Assembly: GCA_943329075.2 (NCBI GenBank)
Contig: CALQCM020000020.1
Location: 1-64,000, forward strand
Direction: 5' to 3'
Source of the DNA: Chitinophaga pinensis
Lineage (GTDB): Bacteria > Pseudomonadota > Gammaproteobacteria > Burkholderiales > SG8-41
DNA length: 64,000 nt
Below the pieces are notes generated by a model that had not been told where the DNA came from, made no database searches, and worked only from the letters and a program-made list of their open reading frames with translations. Made by a program: the position numbers and the translations under genes. Positions 45,314 through 53,455 of this stretch are shown here, one piece after another (position 1 is the first letter of the stretch; the number at the start of each line of letters is the position of its first letter).

Positions 45314-46009
45314 ATGGACACAATCGGCGTTAACTTGCAAGCGGTGAAAGCCCGCATCGCGACCGCGGCCAAGCAATGCGGACGCGACCCCGGCAGCGTT
45401 GCGTTGCTGGCGGTGAGCAAAACCTTCGGCGCCGACGCAGTGCGCTGCGCGCACGCCGCCGGACAACACGCGTTCGGCGAAAATTATGTGCAGGAAGCGG
45501 TCGACAAAATCACCGCATTGTCGGCGTTGCCGCTGGTCTGGCACTTTATTGGCCCCATCCAGAGCAACAAGACACGACCCATTGCCGAAAACTTTGACTG
45601 GGTGCACAGCATCGACCGCCTGAAAATCGCCGAGCGGCTCGCCGCGGTGCGGCCGACGACGATGGCCCCCTTGCAGGTGTGTATCCAGGTCAATATCGGC
45701 GACGAAGATGCAAAAAGCGGCGTGGCCCCGGCCGCAGCGCTGGCACTCGCCCGCGGAATTGCAACACTGCCGCAGCTGAAACTGCGCGGCCTGATGAGCA
45801 TACCGCCGGCCAGCGACGATATCACGGTGCAACGCGGTCATTTCGCGCAATTGCGGCGTTTGCGCGATGAAATCGCGGCGGCAGGCTTTTCGCTCGATAC
45901 CCTGTCGATGGGCATGTCGGCAGATATCGAGGCCGCGGTCGCCGAGGGCGCGACCATGGTGCGCGTAGGCACGGCGATTTTCGGCGCGCGACAACGGCAA
46001 AACGCATGA
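45314..46009 (+). CDS. yggS: YggS family PLP homeostasis protein
   Basis: 231 residues. The PLP lysine is in LLAVSKTFGADAVRCA (about residue 36), with QHAFGENYVQEAVDK and WHFIGPIQSNKTRPIAEN following, and SMGMSADIEAAVAEGATMVR near the end. It has the single-domain alanine-racemase-like barrel of PLPHP proteins, which buffer the PLP pool without known catalysis. It is the first gene of the operon with proC, yggT, yggU and the dynamin genes. Confidence 0.92.
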   Translation: MDTIGVNLQAVKARIATAAKQCGRDPGSVALLAVSKTFGADAVRCAHAAGQHAFGENYVQEAVDKITALSALPLVWHFIGPIQSNKTRPIAENFDWVHSIDRLKIAERLAAVRPTTMAPLQVCIQVNIGDEDAKSGVAPAAALALARGIATLPQLKLRGLMSIPPASDDITVQRGHFAQLRRLRDEIAAAGFSLDTLSMGMSADIEAAVAEGATMVRVGTAIFGARQRQNA

Positions 46010-46079
46010 TGTTCCGGCCGACCGCCGGAGTCACTACAATGGCAACCTTCCGGTAACAATCGATTCGCAGGAATTTCGC

Positions 46080-46892
46080 ATGAAAATCACGTTTATCGGC
46101 GGCGGCAACATGGCCGGCGCCATCATCGGCGGCCTCACCCGCGACGGTTTCGCAGCCAAAGACGTCAATATCGTCGAACCGGTGGTTGCGGCACGCGAAC
46201 AACTCGCCCAACGCTTCGGCGTGACGGTGGCCGGCTGCGTCGCCGAACTGGCACAGATTGGCGACGTTGTGGTGCTGGCGGTTAAGCCGCAGCAGATGCG
46301 CACCGCCGTGCAGCCACTCGCCGCCCGCCTGCAACAACAGGTGGTGCTGAGCATCGCGGCCGGCCTGCGTGTCGCCGATTTGTCGCGCTGGCTTGGCGGT
46401 TATGCGCGCATCGTGCGCTGCATGCCGAATACACCGGCGCTGATCGGTGCGGGCATTACGGCGGCCTGCGCACCGGCGAACCTTGCAGCTGAAGGCCGTG
46501 GTGCGGTGGAGCGCATTCTCAAGGCCATCGGCAAAGTGGTGTGGGTAGACGACGAAGGGCAACTCGACGCGGTGACTGCGGTGTCGGGCAGCGGGCCCGC
46601 TTACGTGTTTTATTTCATGGAGGCGATGCGCGATGCGGCCAGAGAATTGGGTCTGCCGGACGCCACCGCCGCCGAATTGACGCTTGAAACCGTGCTCGGC
46701 GCGGCAAAACTTGCCGCGGGCAGCAGCGAAGACGTCGGCACGCTGCGCGAGCGCGTCACGTCCAAGGGTGGCACCACTGCGGCGGCACTGCAAAGCATGG
46801 CCGCCGACAAGGTCAAGGCAGCGATCATGCGTGCCGTTAATGCAGCGAACCACCGCAGCCGCGAACTCGGCGCGGAACTCGGCAAAGACTGA
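46080..46892 (+). CDS. proC: Pyrroline-5-carboxylate reductase
   Basis: 270 residues. The NAD(P)-binding N-terminus is ITFIGGGNMAGAIIGGL (residues 3-19). The P5CR signature is in the C-terminal half, AVSGSGPAYVFYFMEAM and ERVTSKGGTTAAAL. It catalyses the last step of proline synthesis in the cytoplasm. It follows yggS by 70 bp and precedes yggT by 9 bp, the standard betaproteobacterial order. Confidence 0.95.
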   Translation: MKITFIGGGNMAGAIIGGLTRDGFAAKDVNIVEPVVAAREQLAQRFGVTVAGCVAELAQIGDVVVLAVKPQQMRTAVQPLAARLQQQVVLSIAAGLRVADLSRWLGGYARIVRCMPNTPALIGAGITAACAPANLAAEGRGAVERILKAIGKVVWVDDEGQLDAVTAVSGSGPAYVFYFMEAMRDAARELGLPDATAAELTLETVLGAAKLAAGSSEDVGTLRERVTSKGGTTAAALQSMAADKVKAAIMRAVNAANHRSRELGAELGKD

Positions 46893-46901
46893 CCCCTATA
46901 T

Positions 46902-47477
46902 ATGCTGGCCCAGACACTGATTTTTCTGGTTTCCACCGTCGGTGATTTTTTCGCATTTGCGCTGATCACGCGTTTTCTGCTGCAGTGGGTGCGCGCGCCG
47001 GCACGCAACCAGCTTTCCGAATTCGTTGCGGCACTGACCAATTTCATCGTACTGCCCGCGCGCCGTTTCATTCCCGGTTTGTGGGGTCTCGATCTCGCGA
47101 CGCTGGTGCTCGCCTTGGTCACCGATTCGCTGAAGCTGTGGCTGATACTGCAAATCAAGGGCGTGCAGGTTGGCACCGCCGTCGGCATGGCGCTGGTAGC
47201 ACTGCTCGCCATGGCGGCCATTCACCTGACGCAACTGATGGTCTATCTGGTGATGGGCGCGCTGATCCTGCAAGCGGTCTTGAGCTGGGTGAACCCGTAC
47301 AGCCCGCTTGCGCCCATCCTCAACAGCGTGACACGGCCCTTTCTGCGGCCCTTCCAACAGGTCATTCCACTGGTTGCCAATGTGGATCTCTCGCCGCTGG
47401 TGGCCTTGCTGGTGTGTCAGCTGATACTGGCGGTGCCGCTGGCGTGGCTGGAAGGGAACCTGGGACGATTGTTGTGA
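46902..47477 (+). CDS. yggT: YggT family membrane protein
   Basis: 191 residues, two repeated YGGT modules, each with two hydrophobic helices (LIFLVSTVGDFFAFALITRF; MVYLVMGALILQAVLSW). The family motifs are RFLLQWVRAP near residue 24 and SWVNPYSPLAPILNSVTRPF near 131. YggT proteins are inner-membrane proteins that have been linked to cell-shape, division or osmotic balance in other bacteria. The stop overlaps the yggU start (GTGA). Confidence 0.9.
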   Translation: MLAQTLIFLVSTVGDFFAFALITRFLLQWVRAPARNQLSEFVAALTNFIVLPARRFIPGLWGLDLATLVLALVTDSLKLWLILQIKGVQVGTAVGMALVALLAMAAIHLTQLMVYLVMGALILQAVLSWVNPYSPLAPILNSVTRPFLRPFQQVIPLVANVDLSPLVALLVCQLILAVPLAWLEGNLGRLL

Positions 47478-47803
47478 GCGCAGCGCCCGGGCCGTGGTGG
47501 AAATGCGACCCGGCGGGCGGAAAAATTACATTGACATTACACGTGCAGCCAAACGCGCGACGGACCGCGGTGGCCGGGCGCCATGGCGACGCATTGAAGC
47601 TCAAAATCGCCGCACCGGCGGTCGATGACAAGGCCAATTGGGCGATAATTGACTTTTTACATCAATGGTTTAAGCTTCCACTCTCGCAGATCAGGATCCG
47701 CCAGGGCAGTCGCGGTCGCCGCAAAATCGTCGAACTTGCCAGTTGCGACACCCAAACCATGAATCTGCTCGCCCGCTTGGAGTCATCGTGCCCGGCCAAT
47801 TAG
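47474..47803 (+). CDS. DUF167 / YggU family protein
   Basis: 109 residues from a GTG start overlapping yggT. The conserved block of the family is TLHVQPNARRTAVAG, LKLKIAAPAVDDKANWAI, and then the RIRQGSRGRRKIVE strand. It is a small cytoplasmic alpha/beta protein, function unknown, always found near yggT. Its last 16 bases overlap the start of the first dynamin-like gene, so the dynamin pair is translationally coupled to this housekeeping operon. Confidence 0.88.
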   Translation: MSAAPGPWWKCDPAGGKITLTLHVQPNARRTAVAGRHGDALKLKIAAPAVDDKANWAIIDFLHQWFKLPLSQIRIRQGSRGRRKIVELASCDTQTMNLLARLESSCPAN

Positions 47804-49386
47804 AGCAACGCATCGCGCAGTTTACCGACTGGCGCACCAAACTTGTCTCCGCGATCGACGAATTCCGCGCGTGGCAGGATACCTATGGTCACGCCGACAT
47901 CGAGCAAACGCTGCGCATTTATGACATGGTCGAAGGCCTGCGCAACGACCGCATCCGGCTTGCCTTCATGGGCGAATCGGCGGAAGACAAGATCGGCCTG
48001 ATCAACGCGCTGCTGTTTTCCGACATGCCGGGCGGGTTGCTGCCCATGGGCGCCGGCAGCGAGTTTCTCTGCGCGACCGAAATTTTTCACGATCCGGGCG
48101 AGTCGCCCTACGTGCGCGTGCTGCCGATCGACACCCGCAAAAAACAGGAAAGCATTGCCAATCTGCGGCGCAGCCCGATCGAGTGGATCACCATGCGGCT
48201 GAACCCGGATTCGCCCGAATCCATCGCTGAAGCCACGCGCAGCCTGATGGAATCGCGCGCCGTCAGCATCGACGAGGCACGTTCGCTGACGCTGACCAAC
48301 GTCGAACGCAGCGGCGACGCGGTGATGATCCCGGCGTGGCGTTACGCGCTGATCAACATGCCGCACCCGATGCTGAAAAGCGGACTGATCGCGCTCTACA
48401 CCCCGGGACCGCAAATGCTGGCGTCGGAACCCGAGGTTGCGTTGCGCATTGCCTCCAGCGCGCAGTCCCTGCTGATGGTGCTTGGCAAGGAACTGGCGTC
48501 GTCTTCGCGCGATGTATGGAAGCAATACGCGCAGAATTCGCAGGCGCATAAATTCGTCGTGCTCGACAGCGGTGCCGGCGCCGATGCATCAACCGCGGCC
48601 AGCGTCGCCCACGCGCTCGAACTGCCGGACAACAACGTCATCGCCTTGCCGATCAAGCAGGCAGTGGCGGCACGCCTTGCGCATGAGGAATCAAGTGCGT
48701 TGATGGAAGGGTTTTCGCAACTTGAAAAGCTGCATGGCGAAAAACTTGTGCCGGAACGCCAGGCCCTGCTGCTGTCCGCGGTGGCCAAGGAAATCGGTCC
48801 GCTGGTGCAGTCGGCACGGCAGGCGGTGGCAGCGCGCTTCATCGCCACGGTCAAGGAAATGCAGGACCTGACCTCAACCTCAGGCAAAAACCGCAGCGTC
48901 GCCCAGGACATGCTGACGCGCCTTGAAAGTGAGCGCAAGCTTTACCAGAAAAGCGTGGCCCAGTTCAATGTCACCTACTCTGACCTCAACGCCAAGGGAC
49001 AGGAACTGCTCGCCACCCTGCACGACGACCGCATCGAGGAAATTCTCAGCCACGACCGCGAGTTCATCCAGGGCGCGTGGACAACCGCCGGCATGTGGAA
49101 AAACATGCAGGGTCTGTTTGGCTACTTTGCGACGCAGGTCGAAAAAATCCTTAATTACGCGGAAAAACTGCGTGATGCCGTCGACGGCATCTATCAGAGC
49201 TTCCATGAAAACTTCGGCCTCGCCAAACTGAGCCCGCCGCCGATTACGCTGCAAAAACATCTTGAGGCCATGCACGCGCTGGAGGAGAACGCGCGTTCTT
49301 TCTGCCACGATGCGCTGAACATCGCGACGTACAAGGATTTTCTGCTGAAGAAGTTCTACGACGGGCTGGTCGAAGAAGCGCGCTAG
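47788..49386 (+). CDS. Dynamin-like protein with degenerate GTPase site, ended by in-frame amber codon
   Basis: 532 residues to the TAG at 49384-49386, from a GTG start with GGAG upstream. It is a full-length paralogue of the protein encoded next (start: QLEQRIAQFTDWRTKLVSAI against QLEQEVAHYQEWRVQMITGI). The GTPase motifs are lost. G1 is GESAEDKI (62-69) instead of AEFSRGKT, G2 threonines are replaced (GSEFLCATEIFHD), G3 reads YTPG (204-207) instead of DTPG, and G4 NKID is LDSGAG. By contrast, the helical middle and stalk remain close, for example FIQGAWTTAGMWKNMQG. It is therefore a likely pseudo-GTPase partner. The frame continues after the amber for 98 more codons that match the paralogue's C-terminus. 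A sequencing error, a pseudogene or stop readthrough must be told apart. Confidence 0.8.
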   Translation: MPGQLEQRIAQFTDWRTKLVSAIDEFRAWQDTYGHADIEQTLRIYDMVEGLRNDRIRLAFMGESAEDKIGLINALLFSDMPGGLLPMGAGSEFLCATEIFHDPGESPYVRVLPIDTRKKQESIANLRRSPIEWITMRLNPDSPESIAEATRSLMESRAVSIDEARSLTLTNVERSGDAVMIPAWRYALINMPHPMLKSGLIALYTPGPQMLASEPEVALRIASSAQSLLMVLGKELASSSRDVWKQYAQNSQAHKFVVLDSGAGADASTAASVAHALELPDNNVIALPIKQAVAARLAHEESSALMEGFSQLEKLHGEKLVPERQALLLSAVAKEIGPLVQSARQAVAARFIATVKEMQDLTSTSGKNRSVAQDMLTRLESERKLYQKSVAQFNVTYSDLNAKGQELLATLHDDRIEEILSHDREFIQGAWTTAGMWKNMQGLFGYFATQVEKILNYAEKLRDAVDGIYQSFHENFGLAKLSPPPITLQKHLEAMHALEENARSFCHDALNIATYKDFLLKKFYDGLVEEAR

Positions 49387-49680
49387 CAGTTTGAACTGAC
49401 GCGGATCGACACCGAGCACTGGCTGCGCGGCGCCTTGGGGCCGCTCAACGGGCAGATCATGGAGCGCCAGACCCTGATGCTCAAACGCGTCGAGAGCCTG
49501 CGCAATATGAAGGACAACCTGATGTCGGTGCAGGAGCGCATCAAACAACTCGATAGCCAGCGCCAGTCGCTGAAAAAGCAGGGCGAGCAGCTTGATCTTC
49601 TGCGCACCAACCTGGCACTGAACAATCCGCAGCCACCGGCCAAACCGGCCGCCCCCCCCGCGCCCCTCCCGGCAGCCTGA
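49387..49680 (+). pseudogene. C-terminal remainder of the first dynamin-like gene, after the amber codon
   Basis: 97 codons in the same frame, starting QFELTRIDTEHWLRGALGP, which aligns with VFEMTRLDVDAWLKSALNP in the paralogue. It ends in a Pro/Ala-rich tail. A coiled-coil stretch (MLKRVESLRNMKDN, VQERIKQLDSQRQ) would form the neck or last helix of the dynamin stalk. A TTG at 49435 could start separate translation of an 81-residue piece. Nothing in the DNA between the amber and 49680 is otherwise damaged, which suggests a recent or tolerated stop. Confidence 0.75.
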
Positions 49681-49842
49681 CCGCGTCATTGCCCGCCGCG
49701 GTCGGCCCGCAAGCGCCCGGTGACGCCGGTTTGCGTTTGGGCAAAACCTATGTATCATGTGAACTATTGCGCATAAGTTCCGGAAAAAACGTGGTTTTTT
49801 AATTTTACCGGATGCGGCGCCTGCCCACGCCCCCCCAAACGG

Positions 49843-51813
49843 ATGACGAGCCAGCTCGAACAGGAAGTCGCCCACTATCAAGAGTGGCGGGTTCAGATGA
49901 TCACCGGGATCGAGTCCTATAAATCATGGCTCGATACCAACGGCTACGCCGACATCCAGCAATCGCTGCGCATTTACGATCTGATTGAAAGTCTGCGCAA
50001 CGACCGCATGACGCTCGCCTTCCTCGCTGAATTTTCGCGCGGCAAAACCGAGCTGATCAATGCGATGTTCTTCTCGGATTTCAAGCAGCGCCTGCTGCCA
50101 TCCAATGTCGGCCGCACCACCATGTGTCCGACGGAAATTTTTCATGATCCCGCCGACGAGCCGTACATCCGCCTGTTGCCGATCGAAACCCGCAAGCGCC
50201 AGGAAAGCGTCAGCGCGTTAAAGCGCCAGTCGGTCGAGTGGATCAAGGTCAAACTGGACATCGATTCGCGCGACGAGATGACCAGCGCGATGCAGCACCT
50301 GGTCGAGGTCAAATCCGTCAGTCTGGAAGAAGCCAGGTCGCTCGGCCTGTGGGATGAAAACGACCCGATGGCCAGCACCGTCGTCGTCAAGGAAGGCGGC
50401 ATGGTTGAGATACCGGCCTGGCGCCACGCCATCATCAGCTATCCGCATCCGCTGCTGAAGAGCGGGCTGGTCGTGCTCGACACGCCGGGCCTCAATGCGC
50501 TGGGCACCGAACCCGAATTGACGCTGTCGATGATCCCGAATGCGCACGCCATCCTGTTCATTCTTGCCATCGACACCGGCGTCACCAAATCTGACCTCGA
50601 AGTCTGGCAGAAATACGTGCAGCCGGCGGCGACCCGCCGCATCGCTGTGCTGAACAAAATCGATCTGATGTGGGACGAATTGAAAACCCCCGAACAGATT
50701 GCCGCCGATGTGAACCGACAAATCGATTCGACCTCCGAACTGCTGTCGGTGCCGCGTTCGCACGTGATGGCGGTATCGGCGCAAAAAGCGTTGCTGGCGC
50801 GCGTCCGCGACGACAATGACCTGCTGGCAAAAACCGGCATCGAACAGCTTGAACACCTGCTCGCCTCCGAAATCATCCCGGCGAAACAGGAGATCATGCG
50901 CGCCGCGGTGCAGCGCGAGATCGGCACCATGGTCGCGGCCTCACGCACCGCAGTGGCCAACCAGCTCACGGCGACCGCCACCGAGTTGAAGGAACTCTCG
51001 GTGATGTCGGGCAAGAACCGCAGCATGGCGCAGACCATGATTGCGCGGCTGGAGGCGGACCGCAAAAATTACCAGGCCACGGTGCAGGCCTTCCGCGCCA
51101 CCTACAACACGGTGACCGGCCAGGGCGCGACGCTGCTCAAGCAGCTTGACGACGATTCGATTGAAGCGCTGCTCAACAAGGACCGCGAGTTCATCGAAGG
51201 CGCGTGGACCACGGCAGGCCTCTGGAAAAGCATCCAGATGCTGTTCCAGCACTTTACGCTGGTGTCGAGCAAGATCCTCAACTTCGCAAACCAGATCAAG
51301 GGCCTGGTCGACATGACCTACGGCCACTTTCACGAAAAATTCGGCTTCGCCAAGCTCACGCCGCCGTCGCTCAATCTGGAAAAACACACGTTGACCATGA
51401 CCGGCCTGCAGGCCACCGCCAAGCAGTTCTGTCATGATCCGGTCAATGTCGCCAAATATAAACACTTCGTCGTGCAGAAATTCTACGAGGGCCTCGTCGG
51501 CGAGGCGCGCAGCGTGTTTGAAATGACACGACTGGATGTCGATGCATGGCTGAAATCGGCGCTCAACCCGCTGAACCTGCAGATCAAGGAACATGAGGGC
51601 GTGCTGTCCAAGCGGCTCGAAAATTTCAAGAAGATCCGCGACAACATCGGTTCCGTCGAAGGCCGCATCAAGCAGCTTGAAACGCAGCGCACGGTGCTTG
51701 CACAACAACGCGAAGTGCTGGCGCGCATTCAGGCGAGCCTCGACGGCAACGATCCGGTGCAGGTCGCTACGCCTGCGGCCGCGGCCCCGGAACTGCAAGC
51801 CGCCCTGGTCTAG
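49843..51813 (+). CDS. Bacterial dynamin-like GTPase
   Basis: 656 residues. GTPase motifs are intact: G1 AEFSRGKT (62-69), G2 threonines in GRTTMCPTEIFHDP (about 90-103), G3 DTPG (213-216) and G4 NKID (271-274). Long helices follow (residues 330-640), ending in a coiled coil (VEGRIKQLETQRTVL) and an Ala-rich tail. No clear transmembrane segment is seen; a moderately hydrophobic stretch around 455-490 (IQMLFQHFTLVSSKIL) may be the membrane-binding paddle. Bacterial dynamins remodel membranes in division, vesiculation, stress or phage defence. It lies 162 bp after its degenerate paralogue, in the same orientation, so the two are likely to form hetero-oligomers. Its stop is 3 bases from that of the convergent pap gene. 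Confidence 0.88.
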   Translation: MTSQLEQEVAHYQEWRVQMITGIESYKSWLDTNGYADIQQSLRIYDLIESLRNDRMTLAFLAEFSRGKTELINAMFFSDFKQRLLPSNVGRTTMCPTEIFHDPADEPYIRLLPIETRKRQESVSALKRQSVEWIKVKLDIDSRDEMTSAMQHLVEVKSVSLEEARSLGLWDENDPMASTVVVKEGGMVEIPAWRHAIISYPHPLLKSGLVVLDTPGLNALGTEPELTLSMIPNAHAILFILAIDTGVTKSDLEVWQKYVQPAATRRIAVLNKIDLMWDELKTPEQIAADVNRQIDSTSELLSVPRSHVMAVSAQKALLARVRDDNDLLAKTGIEQLEHLLASEIIPAKQEIMRAAVQREIGTMVAASRTAVANQLTATATELKELSVMSGKNRSMAQTMIARLEADRKNYQATVQAFRATYNTVTGQGATLLKQLDDDSIEALLNKDREFIEGAWTTAGLWKSIQMLFQHFTLVSSKILNFANQIKGLVDMTYGHFHEKFGFAKLTPPSLNLEKHTLTMTGLQATAKQFCHDPVNVAKYKHFVVQKFYEGLVGEARSVFEMTRLDVDAWLKSALNPLNLQIKEHEGVLSKRLENFKKIRDNIGSVEGRIKQLETQRTVLAQQREVLARIQASLDGNDPVQVATPAAAAPELQAALV

Positions 51814-51816
51814 CGC

Positions 51817-53292
51817 CTAGAGCGCCGCCTCCAGGCGCTCGCACAGGGTTCTGAGTATTTCGATCCGCGCAAAATACTTGTCATTGGCAGGGACCAGCAC
51901 CCACGGCGCGTGATCGTTGCTGGTGCGTTCGATCATGTCGCAGACGGCGCTTTCATAAGCGTCCCACTTCTTGCGATTGCGCCAGTCTTCCCCGGTGATC
52001 TTGAAACTCTTGAACGCCGTTTTCTCGCGCTCGCGAAAACGCCGCAGCTGCTCTTCCTTGGTAATGGTGAGCCAGAACTTGGTGACGACGCCGCCGGCCT
52101 CGACCAGTTGCGCCTCGAAATCGTTGATTTCGTGATAAGCACGCATCCAGTCCGCTTCCGAGCAGAATTTCTCGACGCGCTCGACCAGCACGCGACCGTA
52201 CCACGAACGGTCAAAAATCGTCACTCGTCCGCAGCGCGGCATGCTGCGCCAGAAGCGCCACAGATAAGGCTGGGCGCGCTCCTCCTCGGTCGGTGCGGCA
52301 ACCGGCGTCACCTGATAGTGGCGCGCATCCATCGCACTGGTAACACGCCGGATGGCACCGCCCTTGCCGGCCGCATCGGCCCCTTCAAAAACGATGATCA
52401 GCGACTTCTGCCGGAATTTTTTGTGGCGGCTGAGCAGATTAAGCTGGCCCTGGTATTTTTCGAGTTTTTTGGCGTAGGCCTTGTGCGTGAGGCTGTTGTT
52501 GTACTCAAGCGCCGTAAGCAGCGTGCGGCCGTCCACCGCGGCCTCGGCCAACGCCGCGGATTTGCTCACCGCCGGCCGTTTTCCGGAAAGCCGTTTTTTG
52601 AGCGCGTCGAGCACCGTGCGGCCGACCGTCAGATAACGATAGTTCGGATCAGACCCTTCGACCACCAGCCACGGCGCATAGCCGGTGCTGGTTTCGCGCA
52701 ACGCGTCTTCTGAAACCTGGCGGAATTTGTCGTAGAGTTTGAAACGCTGCCAGTCGGTGTCGGTCACGCGCCAGCGCGTCTTCGGATCGGCCTCGAGTGC
52801 CTTCAAGCGGGTCTTCTGCGCCTTCTTCGACAGATGAAACCAGAATTTCAGAATCAGCGCGCCTTCGTCGGCCAGCATGCGCTCGAACTGCACAATCTCT
52901 TCCATCGCCAGCTTCATTGCCGCGTCATCGGTCCTGCCGGTCACACGATTGACGATCGGATCGGTATGCCAGGCGCCAAACAGGATGCCGATACGGCCCT
53001 TCGGCGGCAGCCCGCGCCAATAGCGCCACATGCGCGGACGTTCGCGTTCCTCGTCGGACATTTCGCCGAAGGCCTGCGTGCGGATATGCCGCGGGTCCAT
53101 CCACTCGTTGAGGATGTTGACGGTTTCGCCCTTGCCCGCGCCGTCGACGCCGCCGATGATGATGATCACCGGAAAGCTCTTGTCAGCCAGCAAATCGTAC
53201 TGCACCTTGAGCAGCGCCTCGCGCAACTTCGGCACCGCCTTGTCGTATTCGCGACCGGAAATGCGATGACCCAGTTCAGCCGATTCAAACAT
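51817..53292 (-). CDS. pap: Polyphosphate:AMP phosphotransferase (two-domain PPK2)
   Basis: 491 residues from the ATG at 53292, preceded by GGAGGGGG; longer in-frame extension is not needed. Two PPK2 domains: the first with Walker A IIGGVDGAGKGETVN (about 46-60), the second with VFEGADAAGKGGAIRR near 303. The second also has the catalytic IFDRSWYGRVLVERVE, whereas the first lacks DRSWYGR (ILFGAWHTDP), as is normal for two-domain class II PPK2. It phosphorylates AMP to ADP with polyphosphate. It is divergent from the channel gene, with an FNR-like box between them. Confidence 0.92.
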   Translation of the reverse strand: MFESAELGHRISGREYDKAVPKLREALLKVQYDLLADKSFPVIIIIGGVDGAGKGETVNILNEWMDPRHIRTQAFGEMSDEERERPRMWRYWRGLPPKGRIGILFGAWHTDPIVNRVTGRTDDAAMKLAMEEIVQFERMLADEGALILKFWFHLSKKAQKTRLKALEADPKTRWRVTDTDWQRFKLYDKFRQVSEDALRETSTGYAPWLVVEGSDPNYRYLTVGRTVLDALKKRLSGKRPAVSKSAALAEAAVDGRTLLTALEYNNSLTHKAYAKKLEKYQGQLNLLSRHKKFRQKSLIIVFEGADAAGKGGAIRRVTSAMDARHYQVTPVAAPTEEERAQPYLWRFWRSMPRCGRVTIFDRSWYGRVLVERVEKFCSEADWMRAYHEINDFEAQLVEAGGVVTKFWLTITKEEQLRRFREREKTAFKSFKITGEDWRNRKKWDAYESAVCDMIERTSNDHAPWVLVPANDKYFARIEILRTLCERLEAAL

Positions 53293-53359
53293 GCAGACCC
53301 CCTCCCCGCCGATCATCGGCGGCATGACGAATATTTTCCGCGGCCGTTTCGTTTTAACG

Positions 53360-53373
53360 TTGACCCACGTCAA
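53360..53373. promoter_or_regulatory. FNR/DNR-type inverted repeat TTGAC-N4-GTCAA
   Basis: TTGACCCACGTCAA is a perfect 5-bp inverted repeat around 4 bases, the form bound by FNR/CRP-family regulators. GATAAT at 53397-53402 could be the -10 of the rightward channel gene, with a start at about 53409; the box would then be centred near -42, the position of class II activation. It lies 68 bases before the pap start on the other side. Confidence 0.6.
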
Positions 53374-53396
53374 GCAGCCGCGTTTTTCGCTGTATG

Positions 53397-53402
53397 GATA
53401 AT
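53397..53402 (+). promoter_or_regulatory. Possible -10 element of the MscS-channel gene
   Basis: GATAAT, with the FNR-type box taking the place of a -35 element. The predicted leader is about 47 bases, with AGGAT 7 bases before the ATG. Confidence 0.45.
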
Positions 53403-53455
53403 GATCAGGCATAATATGTGCGATTTTCGGCACTGCCTTCGGCTCAGGATCCCCT

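Noticed and set aside
47788..49680. Pyrrolysine or selenocysteine coding at the in-frame stop of the first dynamin gene
   Set aside because: The codon is UAG, which excludes selenocysteine. Pyrrolysine machinery is not expected in such a bacterium, and the paralogue has an ordinary serine at that position.
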